Assembly: GCA_963573385.1 (NCBI GenBank)
Contig: CAUYLG010052081.1
Span: 33,089-97,088, forward strand
DNA length: 64,000 nt
From: Cacajao melanocephalus
Taxonomy: Eukaryota > Chordata > Mammalia > Primates > Pitheciidae
Reading direction: 5' to 3'
The notes beneath the pieces are model-generated. The model had not been told where the DNA came from, did no database searches, and saw only the letters and a program-made list of their open reading frames with translations. Below are positions 10,894-25,210 of the stretch, piece after piece. A program made the position numbers and the translations under genes. Position 1 is the first letter of the stretch; every line of letters begins with the position of its first letter.

Positions 10894-11597
10894 AATGCAA
10901 ATTATAACACAAAGAGTAGACACTAGGAAATATAATCTTAAGGGAGAACAAACTTATAGGAGTTACACTATCAGATACCAAGCTTATTGTAAAAATATAG
11001 TAACAAAAACACTATGGTACCGGCATAAGAAGAGACAAATAGACTGCCGGAACAAAATACAGAGTTCTGAAATAGCCTCAAACATGTATGGTTACCTACT
11101 TTATAACAAAGATGCTACTACAGTGCAGTGAGAAATAATAGTGTTCTCAATAAATGGTGGTGATTAACTGGATAATCATATGGGAGGAAAAATTTTTTAA
11201 ACACCTTGACCCTTAGACTTCATGCATAAAAATAAGTTCCAGATGGATTGGCTTAATGTGACTTAAAGACTGAAATGTGAAAGGTAAAATTATAAAGCTT
11301 GTAAAAGATTACATAGGAGAATATCTTCATGACCTTGTAACTACCAAAGATTTCTTAAACAAGACAGAAATAGCACCAAGCATAAACAAAAAGGTTGATA
11401 ACTCAGACCTCATTAAAAAGTAAAACTTCTGTTCATAAAAAGTTATTAAGATGTTAAGAAGTCAAACCACTGAGTGGCAGAGGTTTCCAATACATATAGC
11501 TGATAGAAGACTCCCAGAATATATGAAGTTATTATTCAAATTAATAAGAAAAAGCAGACAATCTAATTTTTAAATGAGTAAAAGTATGCAGCAGGCA

Positions 11598-11600
<3 letters not shown>

Positions 11601-11646
<46 letters not shown>
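11601..11646. repeat. (CA)n microsatellite
   Basis: About 23 uninterrupted CA units, at the left edge of a block copied from 10821-11008. Confidence 0.97.
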
Positions 11647-11651
<5 letters not shown>

Positions 11652-11840
11652 GAGGCTTCAGTGAGCCAGGATTGTGCCACTGCACTCTAGCCTGGGTAAT
11701 GGAGTAAGAGCCCATCTTAAAAAGGAGGCAAATTATAACACAAAGAGTGGAAACTAAGAAATACAATTTTAAAACAGAACAAATTTGGAGGAGTTACACG
11801 ATCAGATACCAAGCTTATTGTAAAAATCTAGTAACCAAAA
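11652..11840 (+). repeat. duplicated copy of Alu/L1M junction
   Basis: This block repeats 10821-11008: the last ~70 bp of the AluJ right monomer followed by the same L1M flank (GCAAATTATAACACAAAGAG, GAGTTACAC, GATCAGATACCAAGCTTATTG). Because the Alu-to-L1M boundary is shared, it is a copy of this locus rather than an independent Alu. Divergence between copies is roughly 12 percent by eye. Confidence 0.85.
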
Positions 11841-12425
11841 AAGAAAAAAAAATACCTGGAAAGATCCTCAATGTCATTAGTCACCAGGAATATCCAAATT
11901 ATAGCAACAATAAAACATGATACCCATCTACCAAAATAGCTTTAAAAAAAAAAACAAGAATAACAATTCAAAATATTCGTGAGAATACAGAGCAACTATA
12001 ACTCTTATATACTGTTGTGATTTTAAATTAATACAACCACTCTGGAATTAATATAACTACTTCAGAAAACCTTTGGCAATATATACTAAAGCTGTATATG
12101 CATAAATCCTATATGCCAGCAATTCCACTCCTAGATATATACACCATAGCAATGAATGCAAATGTATAACAAAAAATTATACAAGAATGTTTATTACAGA
12201 ATGCTTCACAATAGACAAAAACTGAAAACAGCCCAAACATTCACAAACTATAAAATGGGTAAAGTAAAATTCAAACAAAGGAATATGGCAGAGAATTAAG
12301 TAAAAAATATATATATATCAGTTGAAAAAGATTAACAAGTAGACTGTTAATGGTAGAAACAAGATGTGTGGTACATAAATGTTCCTTCAAAATACTTTCA
12401 ATTTACCAAAATATTTAAAATGATT

Positions 12426-13479
12426 CGTTAGTAAAATGTTTGGAGAAAAGGTCATGACTAATAATATGCTTGTTACTATTAATAATATGAGGAATTCAAA
12501 AGAAAAACATAAAGTAAATACACTATTACTAAAACAAATTAGAAAACTATGTGATAAATAATCTTTTTAACAGAATATGAAATATCTGAGAATAACTATA
12601 ACAAGAAATGATAATATTGATGAAAATTACAAATTCTGCTTTTAACCAACCCAGACAAACAAACTAAGTATATATTATTGCCAGATAAAAATGGCTGAAG
12701 ACTGAGGACTTACCACAGTCCAGCAATAGACATTCATGAACTTTCCTCAGGACTAACTTTAATTCCTGAAAATTTCATGAACCTAATAAAAGAAGAGAGC
12801 AAATATAATCATCCATTAGCGACAAATTACCCTGGTATTTTGGCATCAAAATAATGTGAAATATATTTGATTTTTCAAAATAAAATTATAAGATAATTTG
12901 ATTATGTGAATGCAGTATTGCATGCACATTGTTATAAATGAAAGCAAAGCACATCTTAATGATTTTAGGACTCCCTTAAGATTGGCTCATGTCAATTTAT
13001 CATTTTACCAATTCAATTTTGTTTGACTTACAGATGACTTGTATTGACTGCTAACAGGAAGAAAAACAGAAGCAAATGAGACTAGCAAACAGGATGCTAT
13101 CAAAGAAGCTGTTAGGCTTTTGTTTTTGGCTTTTTTCGAATGTCTTTGCATTTAGCTTCTGAATATGAAGATACCCTCAAATCAGGATCAAACATCTTCC
13201 TGCAATCACTGTTTATGTTTCAGTTATTTACATTAACGTGGATCTCAGCAACCAAAACACCTCTGAAAAGATGAACTGTGTGCAAGGCAACAAACAGGCT
13301 CTGTGGGGTGCACAGAGATGACCAGGATTAGTTGCTGCCATCTGAGAACTGCCAAGCTCAAGTCTAGGGTGAGGATTTATCAGAGAATATACTGTAATAG
13401 AGTTTTTGACAGAAAATTTCCCGGGGTATATAATCGTACTTGTGATGAATGAATCTGTTGCAATTTAACACGTTCATTC
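12426..13479. other. about 1 kb with no recognised feature
   Basis: AT-rich, no recognised repeat and no convincing exon or RNA gene. Confidence 0.5.
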
Positions 13480-13560
13480 ATGAATCAAAAGAGAAGACAG
13501 AGTGGGTAACACACTGGGCAAGTCACTTAACCTCTTCTGGCCTTCAGCTTTTCGTAGTGC
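13480..13560 (+). mobile_element. MIR core fragment
   Basis: CTGGGCAAGTCACTTAACCTC followed by TTCTGGCCTTCAGCTTTT is the conserved MIR core. Confidence 0.6.
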
Positions 13561-13569
13561 CTCTTTGCT

Positions 13570-13960
13570 CCTGCATGCAACTATTTCTGCTCCCTAAACA
13601 CAATCCTCTCTCTTTATCTTGAAAAGCTTGCAATAAACCCTGCCTAAACATTCTTCCTCCATCTCTCTTCCCCTCCTTTTCTCTTGCCAGCCTGCCTTGT
13701 TCATTCAGACCTCAGCAGAGATATAACTTTTTATTCTCAGAAAATGTGACTCTATCTCTTCATTCTGAGGTAGGTGGCCCCCTCATGCACTTCCATAGCA
13801 TCCAGTCATGTTGCCTTTATCACTCTTGTATATTTGCCAATTTGCATGTATTTTTTCTTCTCTATAATGGGAAGTTTCTATAGGTCTAGAACTTTGTCTT
13901 GTTCACTATTTTATTTCCAGGAACCAGGATGTTCCAAAACTTGCTACACTTGGTGCTTTG
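13570..13960 (+). mobile_element. L2 3' portion
   Basis: Pyrimidine-rich L2 tail with ATTCAGACCTCAGCAGAGAT, CATGTTGCCTTTATCACTC and TAGAACTTTGTCTTGTTCAC. It is truncated at the integration site of the following L1. Confidence 0.6.
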
Positions 13961-13974
13961 AAAACCATAGATGG
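13961..13974 (+). repeat. left TSD of outer L1P
   Basis: AAAACCATAGATGG, repeated exactly at 23624-23637 after the A-rich tail. The left boundary (TTTG/AAAA) fits L1 endonuclease nicking. Confidence 0.9.
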
Positions 13975-16763
<2,789 letters not shown>

Positions 16764-16770
16764 TGGGTTC

Positions 16771-17992
16771 GAAAAAGGGATCCAAGACGGCCGAATAGGA
16801 ACAGCTCTGGAGTACAGGTCCCAACGAAAACAATGCAGAGGGGGAGTGATCACCGCATTTCCAAATGACTTATTACTGCCCACAGACCAGGAGATTCCTG
16901 GGCTGAAAAGCACCACGAGTTTCCAGGATGGCTGTTTCAGTTGGCACAGCGGGTCTCCACACAAAAACTCACACAAATCTGGGTGGCCATTTCAACTGGC
17001 ACCTGGAATGCCCAGGAGACAGAGCTGCCCATTTAACTGAAAAAAAGGCAGCTGAAACAGGGAGCCAGTTGCTCTGGTTGGGTGGGTCCCACCACCACAA
17101 AGACCAGCAATCTGAAACGCTCCGAATTGAGAGTTTCACAGCAAGCATAGCTGGACCCAGGATGGTTCAGCTCTGTGGTGGGGGAAGGGCATCTGGCATT
17201 ACCAAGGCAGTCCACCATTGCTGACGCAGTCTGCCCTTACTGAGGTGGTCCGCAGTTAGTGAGGCAATTCATCATTACTAAGGCAGTCCACAATGACAGA
17301 GGCAGTCCGCCATTTCTGAGGCAGACAACCATTACCGAGGCAGTTCTAACTATACCTCTATAAACAAAATTTCAAGGAAGTTCATACACCAGCTGGGCAG
17401 AGTCCATGGCAGCTCAGCAACGCCTCTGCTGGCAGACTGTGACTAGGCAACCTCTTTGCTGAGCAGGGCAGCTCTGAAAAAAGGCAGCAGCATGTCAGGA
17501 ACTTATAAATAAACCCCACCTTCCCAGGACAGAGCACTTGGGAAAAAATGCAGTTACGAGTTCCACTGCAACAGACTTACACATACCTGCCTAGCAGCTC
17601 TGAATGGAACAATGGAGCTCACAGCTCAGCACTTGAGCTCCTATAAGGGACAGACTGTCTCTCAAGCAGCTCCCCGACCCCCATATATCCAAACAGACAC
17701 CTCATAAAGGAGAGCTCAGGCTGACATCTGGCAGGTATCCTTCTGGGACAAAGGTAACAGAAAAAGAAACTGGCAGCAACCCTTACTGTTCTGCAGCCGC
17801 TGCAGGTGATCCCCAGGCAAGCAGGGTCTGGAGTGGACCTTCAGCAGTCCTACAGCAGAGGGGCCTGACTGTTAGAAGGAAAACTGAAAAACAGAAGGAA
17901 ATAACTTCCTCATCAACAAAAAGGATGCCCACTCAGAGACCCCATCTGAAAGTCACCAACTGCAAAGACCACGGGTACATAAATCCACAAAT
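16771..17992 (+). promoter_or_regulatory. L1 5' UTR / internal promoter (decayed)
   Basis: The L1 5' UTR normally holds an internal RNA polymerase II promoter. The YY1-binding motif expected near the start (CAAGATGGCC) is CAAGACGGCC at 16783-16792, one base away from consensus. The region contains the 19-bp repeat array at 17203-17354 and a GC content higher than its surroundings. Activity is doubtful. Confidence 0.7.
17203..17354 (+). repeat. 19-bp tandem repeat, about 8 units
   Basis: Eight consecutive diverged units of exactly 19 bp starting at 17203, 17222, 17241, 17260, 17279, 17298, 17317 and 17336. A rough consensus is TGAGGCAGTCCGCCATTAC. No spacer separates the units, so this is a minisatellite within the L1 5' UTR. 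Confidence 0.88.
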
Positions 17993-19069
17993 ATGGGAAG
18001 ATCAGCACAAAAAGGATAAAAACACCCAAAACCAGAACACCTCTCCTCCTACAAGGGATCACAACTCCTCACCAGCAAGAGAACAAAGCTAGATGGAGAA
18101 TGAGTCAGATGCATTGACAGAAACAGGCTTCAGAAGGTGGGTAATAACAAACATCTCTCCGCTAAAAGAACATGCTCTAACTCAATGCAGAGAAACTAAG
18201 AACCTTGAAAAAAGGTTTGACAAAATGCTAATGAGAATAAACAGCTTAGAGAAGAATATAAATGACTTAATGGAGCTGAAAAACACAACACGAGAACTTC
18301 GTGAAGCATACACAACTTCCAAAAGCCGAATCGACCAAGCAGAAGAAAGGATATCAGAAACTGAAGATCAACTCAATGAAATAAAATGAGAAAGCAAGAT
18401 TAGAGAAAAAAGAGTGAAAAGAAATGAACAAAGCCTCCAAGAAATATGGGATTATGTGAAAAGACCTAATCTACATTTAATAGGTCTAATTGAATGTGAT
18501 AGAGAGAATGAATCCAAGCTGGAAAACACTCTTCAGGATATTATCCAGGAAAACTTCCCCAACCTAGCAAGGCAGGCCAATATTCAAGTCCAGGAAATAC
18601 AGAGACCACCACAAAGATATTCCTCAAGAAGAGCACACAAGGCACATAATTGTCAGATTCACCAGGGTTGAAATTAAGGAGAAAATGCTAAGGGCAGCTA
18701 GAGAGAAAGGTCGGGTAATCAACAAAAGGGAAGCCCATCAAACACACAACGGATCTCTCAGCAGAAACCCTACAAGCCAGAAGAGAGTAGAGGCGAATAT
18801 TCAACATCCTTAAAGAAAAGAACTTTCAACCTAGAATTTCATATCCAGCCAAACTCAGCTTCATAAGTGAAGGAGAAATAAAATCCTTTATGAACAAGTA
18901 ATTGCTGAGAGATTTCGTAACCACCAGGCCTGCCTTACAAGAGCTCCTGAAAAAAACTAAACATAGAAAAGAACAACCAGTACCAGCCACTCCAAAAATG
19001 TACAAAATAGTAAAGAGCATCGATAAAATGAACAAACTGCATCAACTAACAAGCAAAATTACCAGCTAG
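17993..19069 (+). pseudogene. L1 ORF1 pseudogene (inner L1)
   Basis: ORF1p is the L1 RNA-binding chaperone (coiled coil, RRM, C-terminal domain). The cognate start ATG is at 17993 but a TAA follows after eight codons (18017-18019). The coiled-coil part is open from 18093 to 18386 and is heptad-like and rich in E, K and R. A TGA at 18387-18389 sits where related elements have an arginine CGA codon, a CpG-type transition. The same frame then continues from 18414 to 18671 through the RNA-binding region (IWDYVKRPNLHLIGL), and a 2-nt deletion near 18,640 shifts the frame. The end is placed at the TAG at 19067-19069. Confidence 0.88.
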
Positions 19070-19076
19070 CATCAAA

Positions 19077-22000
19077 ATGGCAGGATAAAATTCACACATA
19101 ACAATATTAACCTTAAATATAAATGGGCTAAATGCCCCAATCAAAAGACACAGACTGGAAAATTGGATAAAACGTCAAAACCCATTAGTGTGCTGTATCC
19201 AGGAAACCTATCTCACATGGAAGGATACACATAGGTTCAAAATAAAGGGATGAAGGAAGATTTACCAAGCGAATGGAGAGCAAAAAGAAAAAGGAGCTGC
19301 AATCCTAGTCTTTGATAAAATAGACTTTAAACCAACAAAGATCAAAAGAGACAAAGAAGGGTATTACATAATGGTAAAAGGATCAATGCAACACGAAGAG
19401 CTTAGGATCCTAAATATACATGCACCCAATACAGGAGCACCCAGATATATATAGCAAGTTCTTAACGACCTACAAAGAATCTTAGACTCCCACACAGTAA
19501 TAGTGGGAGAGTTTAACACTACACTTTCAATATTATACAGATCAAAGAGACAGAAAAGTAACAAAGATAACCAGGACTTGAATTCAGATCTGGACCAAGA
19601 AAACCTAATAGACATCTACAGAAATCTCCACCTCAAATCCACAGAATACACATTCTTGTCCGCACCACATCACACCTACTCTAAAACTGACCACATAATT
19701 GGAAGTAAATCACTCCTCAGCAAAAGCAAAAGAATGGAAATCATAACAAACAGTCTCTCAGACCACAGTGCAATCAAATTAGAACTCAAGATTAAGAAAC
19801 TCACTCAGAACCACACAACTTCATGGAAACTGAACAACGCGCTCTTGAATGTTGACTGGATAAACAATGAAATGAAGGCAGAAATAAAGATGTTCTTTGA
19901 AACCAACAAGAACAAAGACACAACATACCAGACTCTGGGACACATTTAAAGCAGTGTCTAAAGGAAAATTTATAGCAAAAAATGCCCCCATGAGAAACAA
20001 GGAAAGATCTAAAATCGACACCCTATCATCAAAATTGTAAGATCTAGAGGAGTAAGATCAAAAAAACTCAAAAGCTAGCAGAAGACAACAAATAACTAAG
20101 ATCATAGCAGAACTGAAGAAGATAGAGACACAAAAAACACTTCAAAAAATCAATAAATCCAGGAGCTGGTTTTTTGAAAAGATCAACAAAATATACAGAC
20201 CTCTAGCCAGATTAATAAAAAAGAAAAGAGAGAAGAATCAAATAGATGCAATAAAAAATGATAAAGGGGATATTAGCACTGATTGCACAGAAACACAAAC
20301 CACCATCAGAAATTATTACAAACAACTCTATGCACATAAACCAGTAAACCTGAAAGAAATGGATAAATTCCTGGACACTTGCAACCTCCCAAGACTAAAC
20401 AAGGAAGAATTCAAAACCCTGAAGAGACCAATAACAAGGCCTGAAGTTGAGGCAGCAATTAATAGCCTACCAACCAGAAAAAGCCCAGGTCAAGATGGAT
20501 TCACAGCCCAATTCTACAAGACACACAAAGAGGAGCTGGTACCACTCCTTCTGGAACTATTCCAAACAATCCAAAAAGAGGGAATCCTTCCCAAATCATT
20601 TTATGAAACCAACATCATCCTGATACCAAAACCTGGCAAAGACTAAACATGAAAAGAAAATTTCAGGCCAATACCCATGATGAACATAGATGCAACAATC
20701 CTGAGTAAAATACAGGCAAACCAATTGCAACAGCATATCAAAAAACTTAGCCATCACAATCAAGTAGGCTTCATCCCATAGATGCAAGGCTGCTTCAACA
20801 TTTGCAAGTCTATAAACATAATCCACCATATAAACAGAACTAAAGACAAAAACCACATGATTATCTCAATAAATGCAGAAAAGGCCTTCGAAAAATTCAA
20901 CAGCCCTTTATGCTAAAAACTCTCAATAAACTAGATATTGACGGAATGTATCTCAAAATAATAAAAGCTATTTACAACAAACCCACAGCCAATATCCTAC
21001 TGAATGAGCAAATACTGGAAGCACTCCCTTTGAAATCTGGCACTAGACAATGATGCCCTCTCTCACCACTCCTATTCAATATAGTATTGGAAGTTCTAGC
21101 CAGAGCAATCATGCAAGAAAAAGAAATAAAGGGTATTCAATTAGGAAAAGAGGAAGTCAAATTGTCTCTATTTGCAGATGACATGATTGTATATTTAGAA
21201 GATCCTATCATCTCAGCCCAAAATATCTTTAAACCGATAAGGAAATTCAGCAAAGTCTCAGGATATAAAATCAATGTGCAGAAATTACAAGCATTCCTAT
21301 ACACCAATAACAGGCTTAAAGAGAGCCAAATCAAGAATGAACGGCCATTCACAATTGCTACAAAGAGAATAAAATACCCAGGAATACAACTAACAAAGGA
21401 TGTAAAGGACCTCTTCAAGGACAACTACAAAACACCGCTCAAGGAAATAAGAGAGGACACAAACAGATGGAAAAACATTCCTTGCTCACAGTTAGGAAGA
21501 ATCAATGTCGTGAAAATGGCTATACAGCCCAAAGTAATTTATACATTCAATGCTATCCCCACCAAGTTACCTATGACCCTTTTCACAGAACTGGAAAAAA
21601 TCACCTTAAACTTCATATGGAACCAAAAGAGAGCCCGCATAGCCAAGACAATCCAAAGCAAAAAGAAAAAACCTGGAGGCATCATGCTACCTGTCTTCAA
21701 ACTATACCACAAGGCTACAGTAATCAAAACAGCATGGTACTGGCACCAAAATGGAGATATAGACCAAAGGAACAAAACAGAGACATTGGAGGCAACCCCA
21801 CACATCTACAACCATCTGATCTTTGATAAACCTCACAAAAACAAGCAATTGGGAAAGGATTCCCTGTTTAATAAATGGTGTTGGGAAAACCGGCTAGCCA
21901 TGTGCAGAAAGCAGAAACTGGACCCCTTTCTGAAACCTTACATTAAAATTAACTCCAGATGGATTTAAGACTTAAACGTAAGACCTAACACCATAAAAAT

Positions 22001-22900
22001 CCTGGAAGAAAACCTAGGCAAAACCATTCAGGACATAGGCATAGGCAAGGACTTCATGACTAAAACACCAAAAGCATTGGCAACAAAAACAAAATAGACA
22101 AATGGGATCTAATTAAACTCCAGAGCTCCTGTACAGCAAAAGAAACAATCATTAGAGTGAACTGGCAACCAACAGAATGGGAAAAAATGTTTACAATCTA
22201 CCCGTCTAACAAAGGGCTAATATCCACAATCTATAAAGAACTACAATAGATTTACAAGAAAAAAACAAGCAAATCCATTCAAAAGTAGGTAAAGGACATG
22301 AACAGACACTTTTCAAAAGAAGACATATATGAGGCTAACAAACAGATGAAACAATGCTCATCATCACTGGTCATTAGAGAAATGCAAATTAAAACCACAC
22401 TGAGATACCATCTCACACCAGTTAGAATGGTGATCATTAAAAAGTCTGGAGACAACAGATGCTGGAGAGGATGTGGAGAAGTAGGATCACTTCTACACTG
22501 TTGATGGGAGTGTAAATTAGTTCAACCATTGTGGAAGACAGTGGGGCAATTCCTCAAAGATCTAGAAATAGAAATTCCATTTGACCCAGCAATCCCATTA
22601 CTGGGTATATAGCCAAAGGATTATAAATCATTCTATCATAAAGATACATGTACACATATGTTCATTGTGGCACTGTTTACAACAGCAAAGAACTGGAACT
22701 AACCCAAATGTCCATCGATGATAGATTGGATAAGGAAGATGTGGAACATATACAACACGGAATACTATGCAGCCATAAAAAATGGTGAATTTGTGTCCTT
22801 TGCAGGGACATGGATGAATCTGGAAACCATCATTGTCAGCAAACTGACACAAGAACAGAAAATCAAACACTGCATATTCTCACTCATAGATGGGTGTTGA
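19077..22900 (+). pseudogene. L1 ORF2 pseudogene (inner L1)
   Basis: ORF2p carries endonuclease, reverse transcriptase and a Cys-rich C-terminus. Here the ATG at 19077 is followed by a TAA at codon 4. An endonuclease segment is open at 19503-19949: the GDFN catalytic aspartate is replaced by glutamate (GEFN), while the TDHIIGS and SDHSAI motifs remain. A linker block is open at 20359-20646. The longest open piece is 21087-21968 (293 codons) with FADD at 21171-21182. In the Cys-rich region one tryptophan codon of the CWWEC motif is TGA (end of the 22298-22504 frame). The natural stop is TGA 22898-22900. Confidence 0.9.
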
Positions 22901-23125
22901 ACATTGAGAACACCTAGACACAGGGAGGGGAGCATCACACACTGGGGTCTGTCGGGGGGAAATAGGAGAGGGACAGCATGGGGTAGGGAGGTTGAGGAGG
23001 GATAACACGGGGAAAAATGCCAGATATAGGTGACGGGGGGATGGAGGCAGCAAACCACAATGACATGTATGTACCTATGCAACAATCCTACATGTTCTGC
23101 ACGTGTATCCTAGTACCTAAAGTGC
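22901..23125 (+). other. L1 3' UTR (inner)
   Basis: 3' UTR of the inner L1 with GGGAGGGGAGCATCACAC, the G-rich GTCGGGGGGAAATAGG tract near 22,950 and GACATGTATGTACCTATGC near the end. The G-rich tract is the position where L1 3' UTRs can form G-quadruplexes. Confidence 0.85.
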
Positions 23126-23246
23126 AAATATATATATAATTATAAATATATATATAATATATATATAATATATATAATATATATATATTATATATATTAT
23201 ATATATTATATATATTATATATATAATATATATATATAAAATTTTT
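23126..23246. repeat. 121-bp A/T-only near-palindrome
   Basis: No G or C for 121 bp. The left half is built mainly of ATAATATAT units and the right half of ATATATTAT units, so the two halves are near-complementary and could extrude a cruciform centred near 23,187. It occupies the tail position of the inner L1. Confidence 0.9.
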
Positions 23247-23248
23247 CT

Positions 23249-23623
23249 TAAAAAAGGATGAGTTCATGTCCTTTTCAGGGACATAGATGAAGCTGGAAAC
23301 CATCATTCTCAGCAAACCAACACAGAAACAGAAAACCAAACACCGCATGTTCTCCACCCTTATAAGTTGGAGTTGAACAATAAGAACATATGGACACAGG
23401 GAGGGGAACATCACACAGTTGGGTCTGACAGAGGGTTGGGGGCAAGTAGGGGATAGCATTAAGAGAACTATCTAATGTAGATAACAGGCTGATGGGTACA
23501 GCAAACCACCATTGCACATGTATACTTATGTAACAAACCTGTACATTCTGTACATGTATCCAAGAACTTAAGTGTAATCTAAAAAATAAATAAAAAAGGA
23601 AAAAAAGAAAAAAGAAAGAAAGA
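23249..23623 (+). mobile_element. outer L1P, 3' segment
   Basis: Resumes the interrupted L1 with the right TSD copy (23249-23265), then ATGTCCTTTTCAGGGACATAG, the ORF2 stop TGA (23374-23376), a 3' UTR with GGGTCTGACAGAGGG and CACATGTATACTTATGTAAC, and an A-rich tail of AAAAAG/AAAG units ending at 23623. The exact TSD follows. Confidence 0.95.
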
Positions 23624-23637
23624 AAAACCATAGATGG

Positions 23638-24418
23638 TGCCACTGGCACAAACCACTATGTGAATGGCACTACCTAGAGATTTGTATTATACAAACTGCA
23701 TCAGGACCACTATAATCCTGTGCAGGAATGTACAAGTTTGAATCATATTTATGGGATGGATGACCATTGAGTCAAATATTCTTGAAAATCCTTCCTAATT
23801 CTAAAATTCCATTATGACTGACAAAAATTTAAAAATGGACCACAGCTGGGTATAAACAAAAACTACCAAGCAAATTACATCCCAAAAATTTAAACATGTA
23901 CCAAAAAACATTCAGTTTAAAATTTATTAACATAGCTTTAATATCCAACCATAAGAAATACAAGTTATAATAATACTGAAAAATATTAAAGTTATTAAAG
24001 CACTTAATGTAAGTATATCTATAGGTTTGTATATAAAATAAGGATATGACAAAAATATTTTGAAAATAGGTCTACAATACTGATGTATTAATTATATACT
24101 ATATATAAAATGTAATATAACCATCGACTTATATTCTTCTTAACTAAAAGTTTTATAACCCATTATTTCACTATTCTTTCCCTGTCAAAACATTCCAATT
24201 TTGGCCAAATTGGCCATCTCCATATCAGTTTTTGAACACTTCTTACTTTCTGGCATAAAAAAATAGTTTAGGCTTAGCTTATATACTTCTCCTCTGGCCC
24301 AGAATCCATAATTTCTGTAAGGAGCCTTAATTCCTTTCATTAAGAAACCAACGTCTGGGCTCCAAGTATCTTACTGTCACTGGGGACTCATTGCCTCTTG
24401 GCCCTTAACATGGGCAGA
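23638..24418. other. no gene recognised
   Basis: AT-rich DNA right of the nested L1s. It should continue the L2-bearing flank left of 13,961, but I cannot recognise L2 in it. Confidence 0.5.
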
Positions 24419-24419
24419 G

Positions 24420-24458
<39 letters not shown>

Positions 24459-24476
24459 ACACTCTATCCCGTGGAG

Positions 24477-24511
<35 letters not shown>
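24419..24511. repeat. (GC)n-(CA)n and (AT)n microsatellites
   Basis: GCGCGC joined to a run of CA units (24421-24462), a short unique spacer, then an uninterrupted AT run (24479-24511). GC/CA alternation is Z-DNA-prone. Confidence 0.95.
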
Positions 24512-24514
<3 letters not shown>

Positions 24515-25129
24515 TGCTGATACACCCAAGAAGAGGATACTTCCTCTCTTCTTTCCATTCCGTATTTTATTTCTGCTTCCCCCCCAGTGAGAACACTGGT
24601 TTCCGTGAACAATATATCTACTTCTTTGGTCCTATACTACTCAAAATCCAGCAATACTATACCTATATCACTTCCATCAAGAGACTTACCAAATTAATAT
24701 TTCTTTGAGATTCATTTTACTTTTAAAATATATTCCACTAAGGGAATAAAGCTAGAGCACCATGTATAAAACCTACCTGGATTACTATTTTTTCTTCTTT
24801 GTAGTTATTTTATAAATTTGAAGTATATTTTAGGTCATTTAATCTTGGGGCTTTCCCTCATCCTTTAAAATTTATTTATCCTATTGGAATATGTAAAACA
24901 TTAACATGGCTCAAAAGTAAAATCTACATTAAAATTACACTCAGAGAAGTCTCATTACTTTCTACTGTTTTCATCCATTGCTTGTAGGTAATTAATTTTA
25001 CTCATTTCTGATCTATAAGATTGAGATTTATAGAGAAGTTTAAATTAGGAGTAAGATATTATAACATGATAGATTGTAATTCATGAAATAATACATAGGG
25101 TATCTCATATCCTACGAAGTTAATACAAC
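24512..25129. other. no gene recognised
   Basis: AT-rich sequence with no repeat family I can name and no convincing exon. Confidence 0.5.
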
Positions 25130-25210
25130 AGTATTAACCCCAATTTGTGACAAGTATCCCAGGTGATGCTAATGCAGACTAATGCAGATGATCCATGGAC
25201 CACACGCTGA
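25130..25210 (-). mobile_element. MER5-type hAT MITE fragment
   Basis: Reads TATCCCAGGTGATGCTAATGC, GATCCATGGACCACACGCTGAGAAACC, which is the reverse complement of the MER5A 5' end in short blocks. Only one end is present. Confidence 0.6.

Larger units (their letters stand above)
10206..12425 (+). mobile_element. L1M ORF2 fragment, broken by inserts
   Basis: One old L1M reads through the inserts. Around 10,360 it has GAAAACTCAATGTCATAAAG. At 10,505 it has AATGCAATTCCAATAAAAATTCC. At 10,900-11,600 it runs through TACTATGGTACCGGCATAAG-type, CCAGATGGATTGGC, AAAGATTTCTTAAAC and TTTTTAAATGAGTAAAAG. From 11,860 it reads CATTAGTCACCAGGAATATCC and finishes near CAATTCCACTCCTAGATATA and beyond. Inserts are a microsatellite-plus-duplication at about 10,398-10,503, an AluJ at 10,588-10,893 and a CA repeat with a duplicated block at 11,601-11,845. 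No open frame survives. Confidence 0.8.
16771..23248 (+). mobile_element. inner L1P, full length (6.5 kb)
   Basis: A complete L1: 5' UTR from 16,771 (CCAAGACGGCCGAATAGG start motif), ORF1, spacer, ORF2, 3' UTR and an AT-rich tail in place of a clean poly(A). Total 6,478 bp, typical for full length. It is bounded by a 17-bp TSD inside the C-terminal ORF2 of the outer L1. The 5' UTR is not of the L1PA2-6 type and carries 19-bp tandem repeats, suggesting an older L1P (L1PA8+ or L1PB). Both ORFs are disabled. Confidence 0.95.

Noticed and set aside
17203..17354. CRISPR-like repeat array
   Set aside because: Units are directly adjacent with no spacers, in an L1 5' UTR of a primate genome; it is a minisatellite.
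21087..21968. Reverse transcriptase gene
   Set aside because: It is one open stretch of a disabled L1 ORF2, with stops and frame breaks on both sides.
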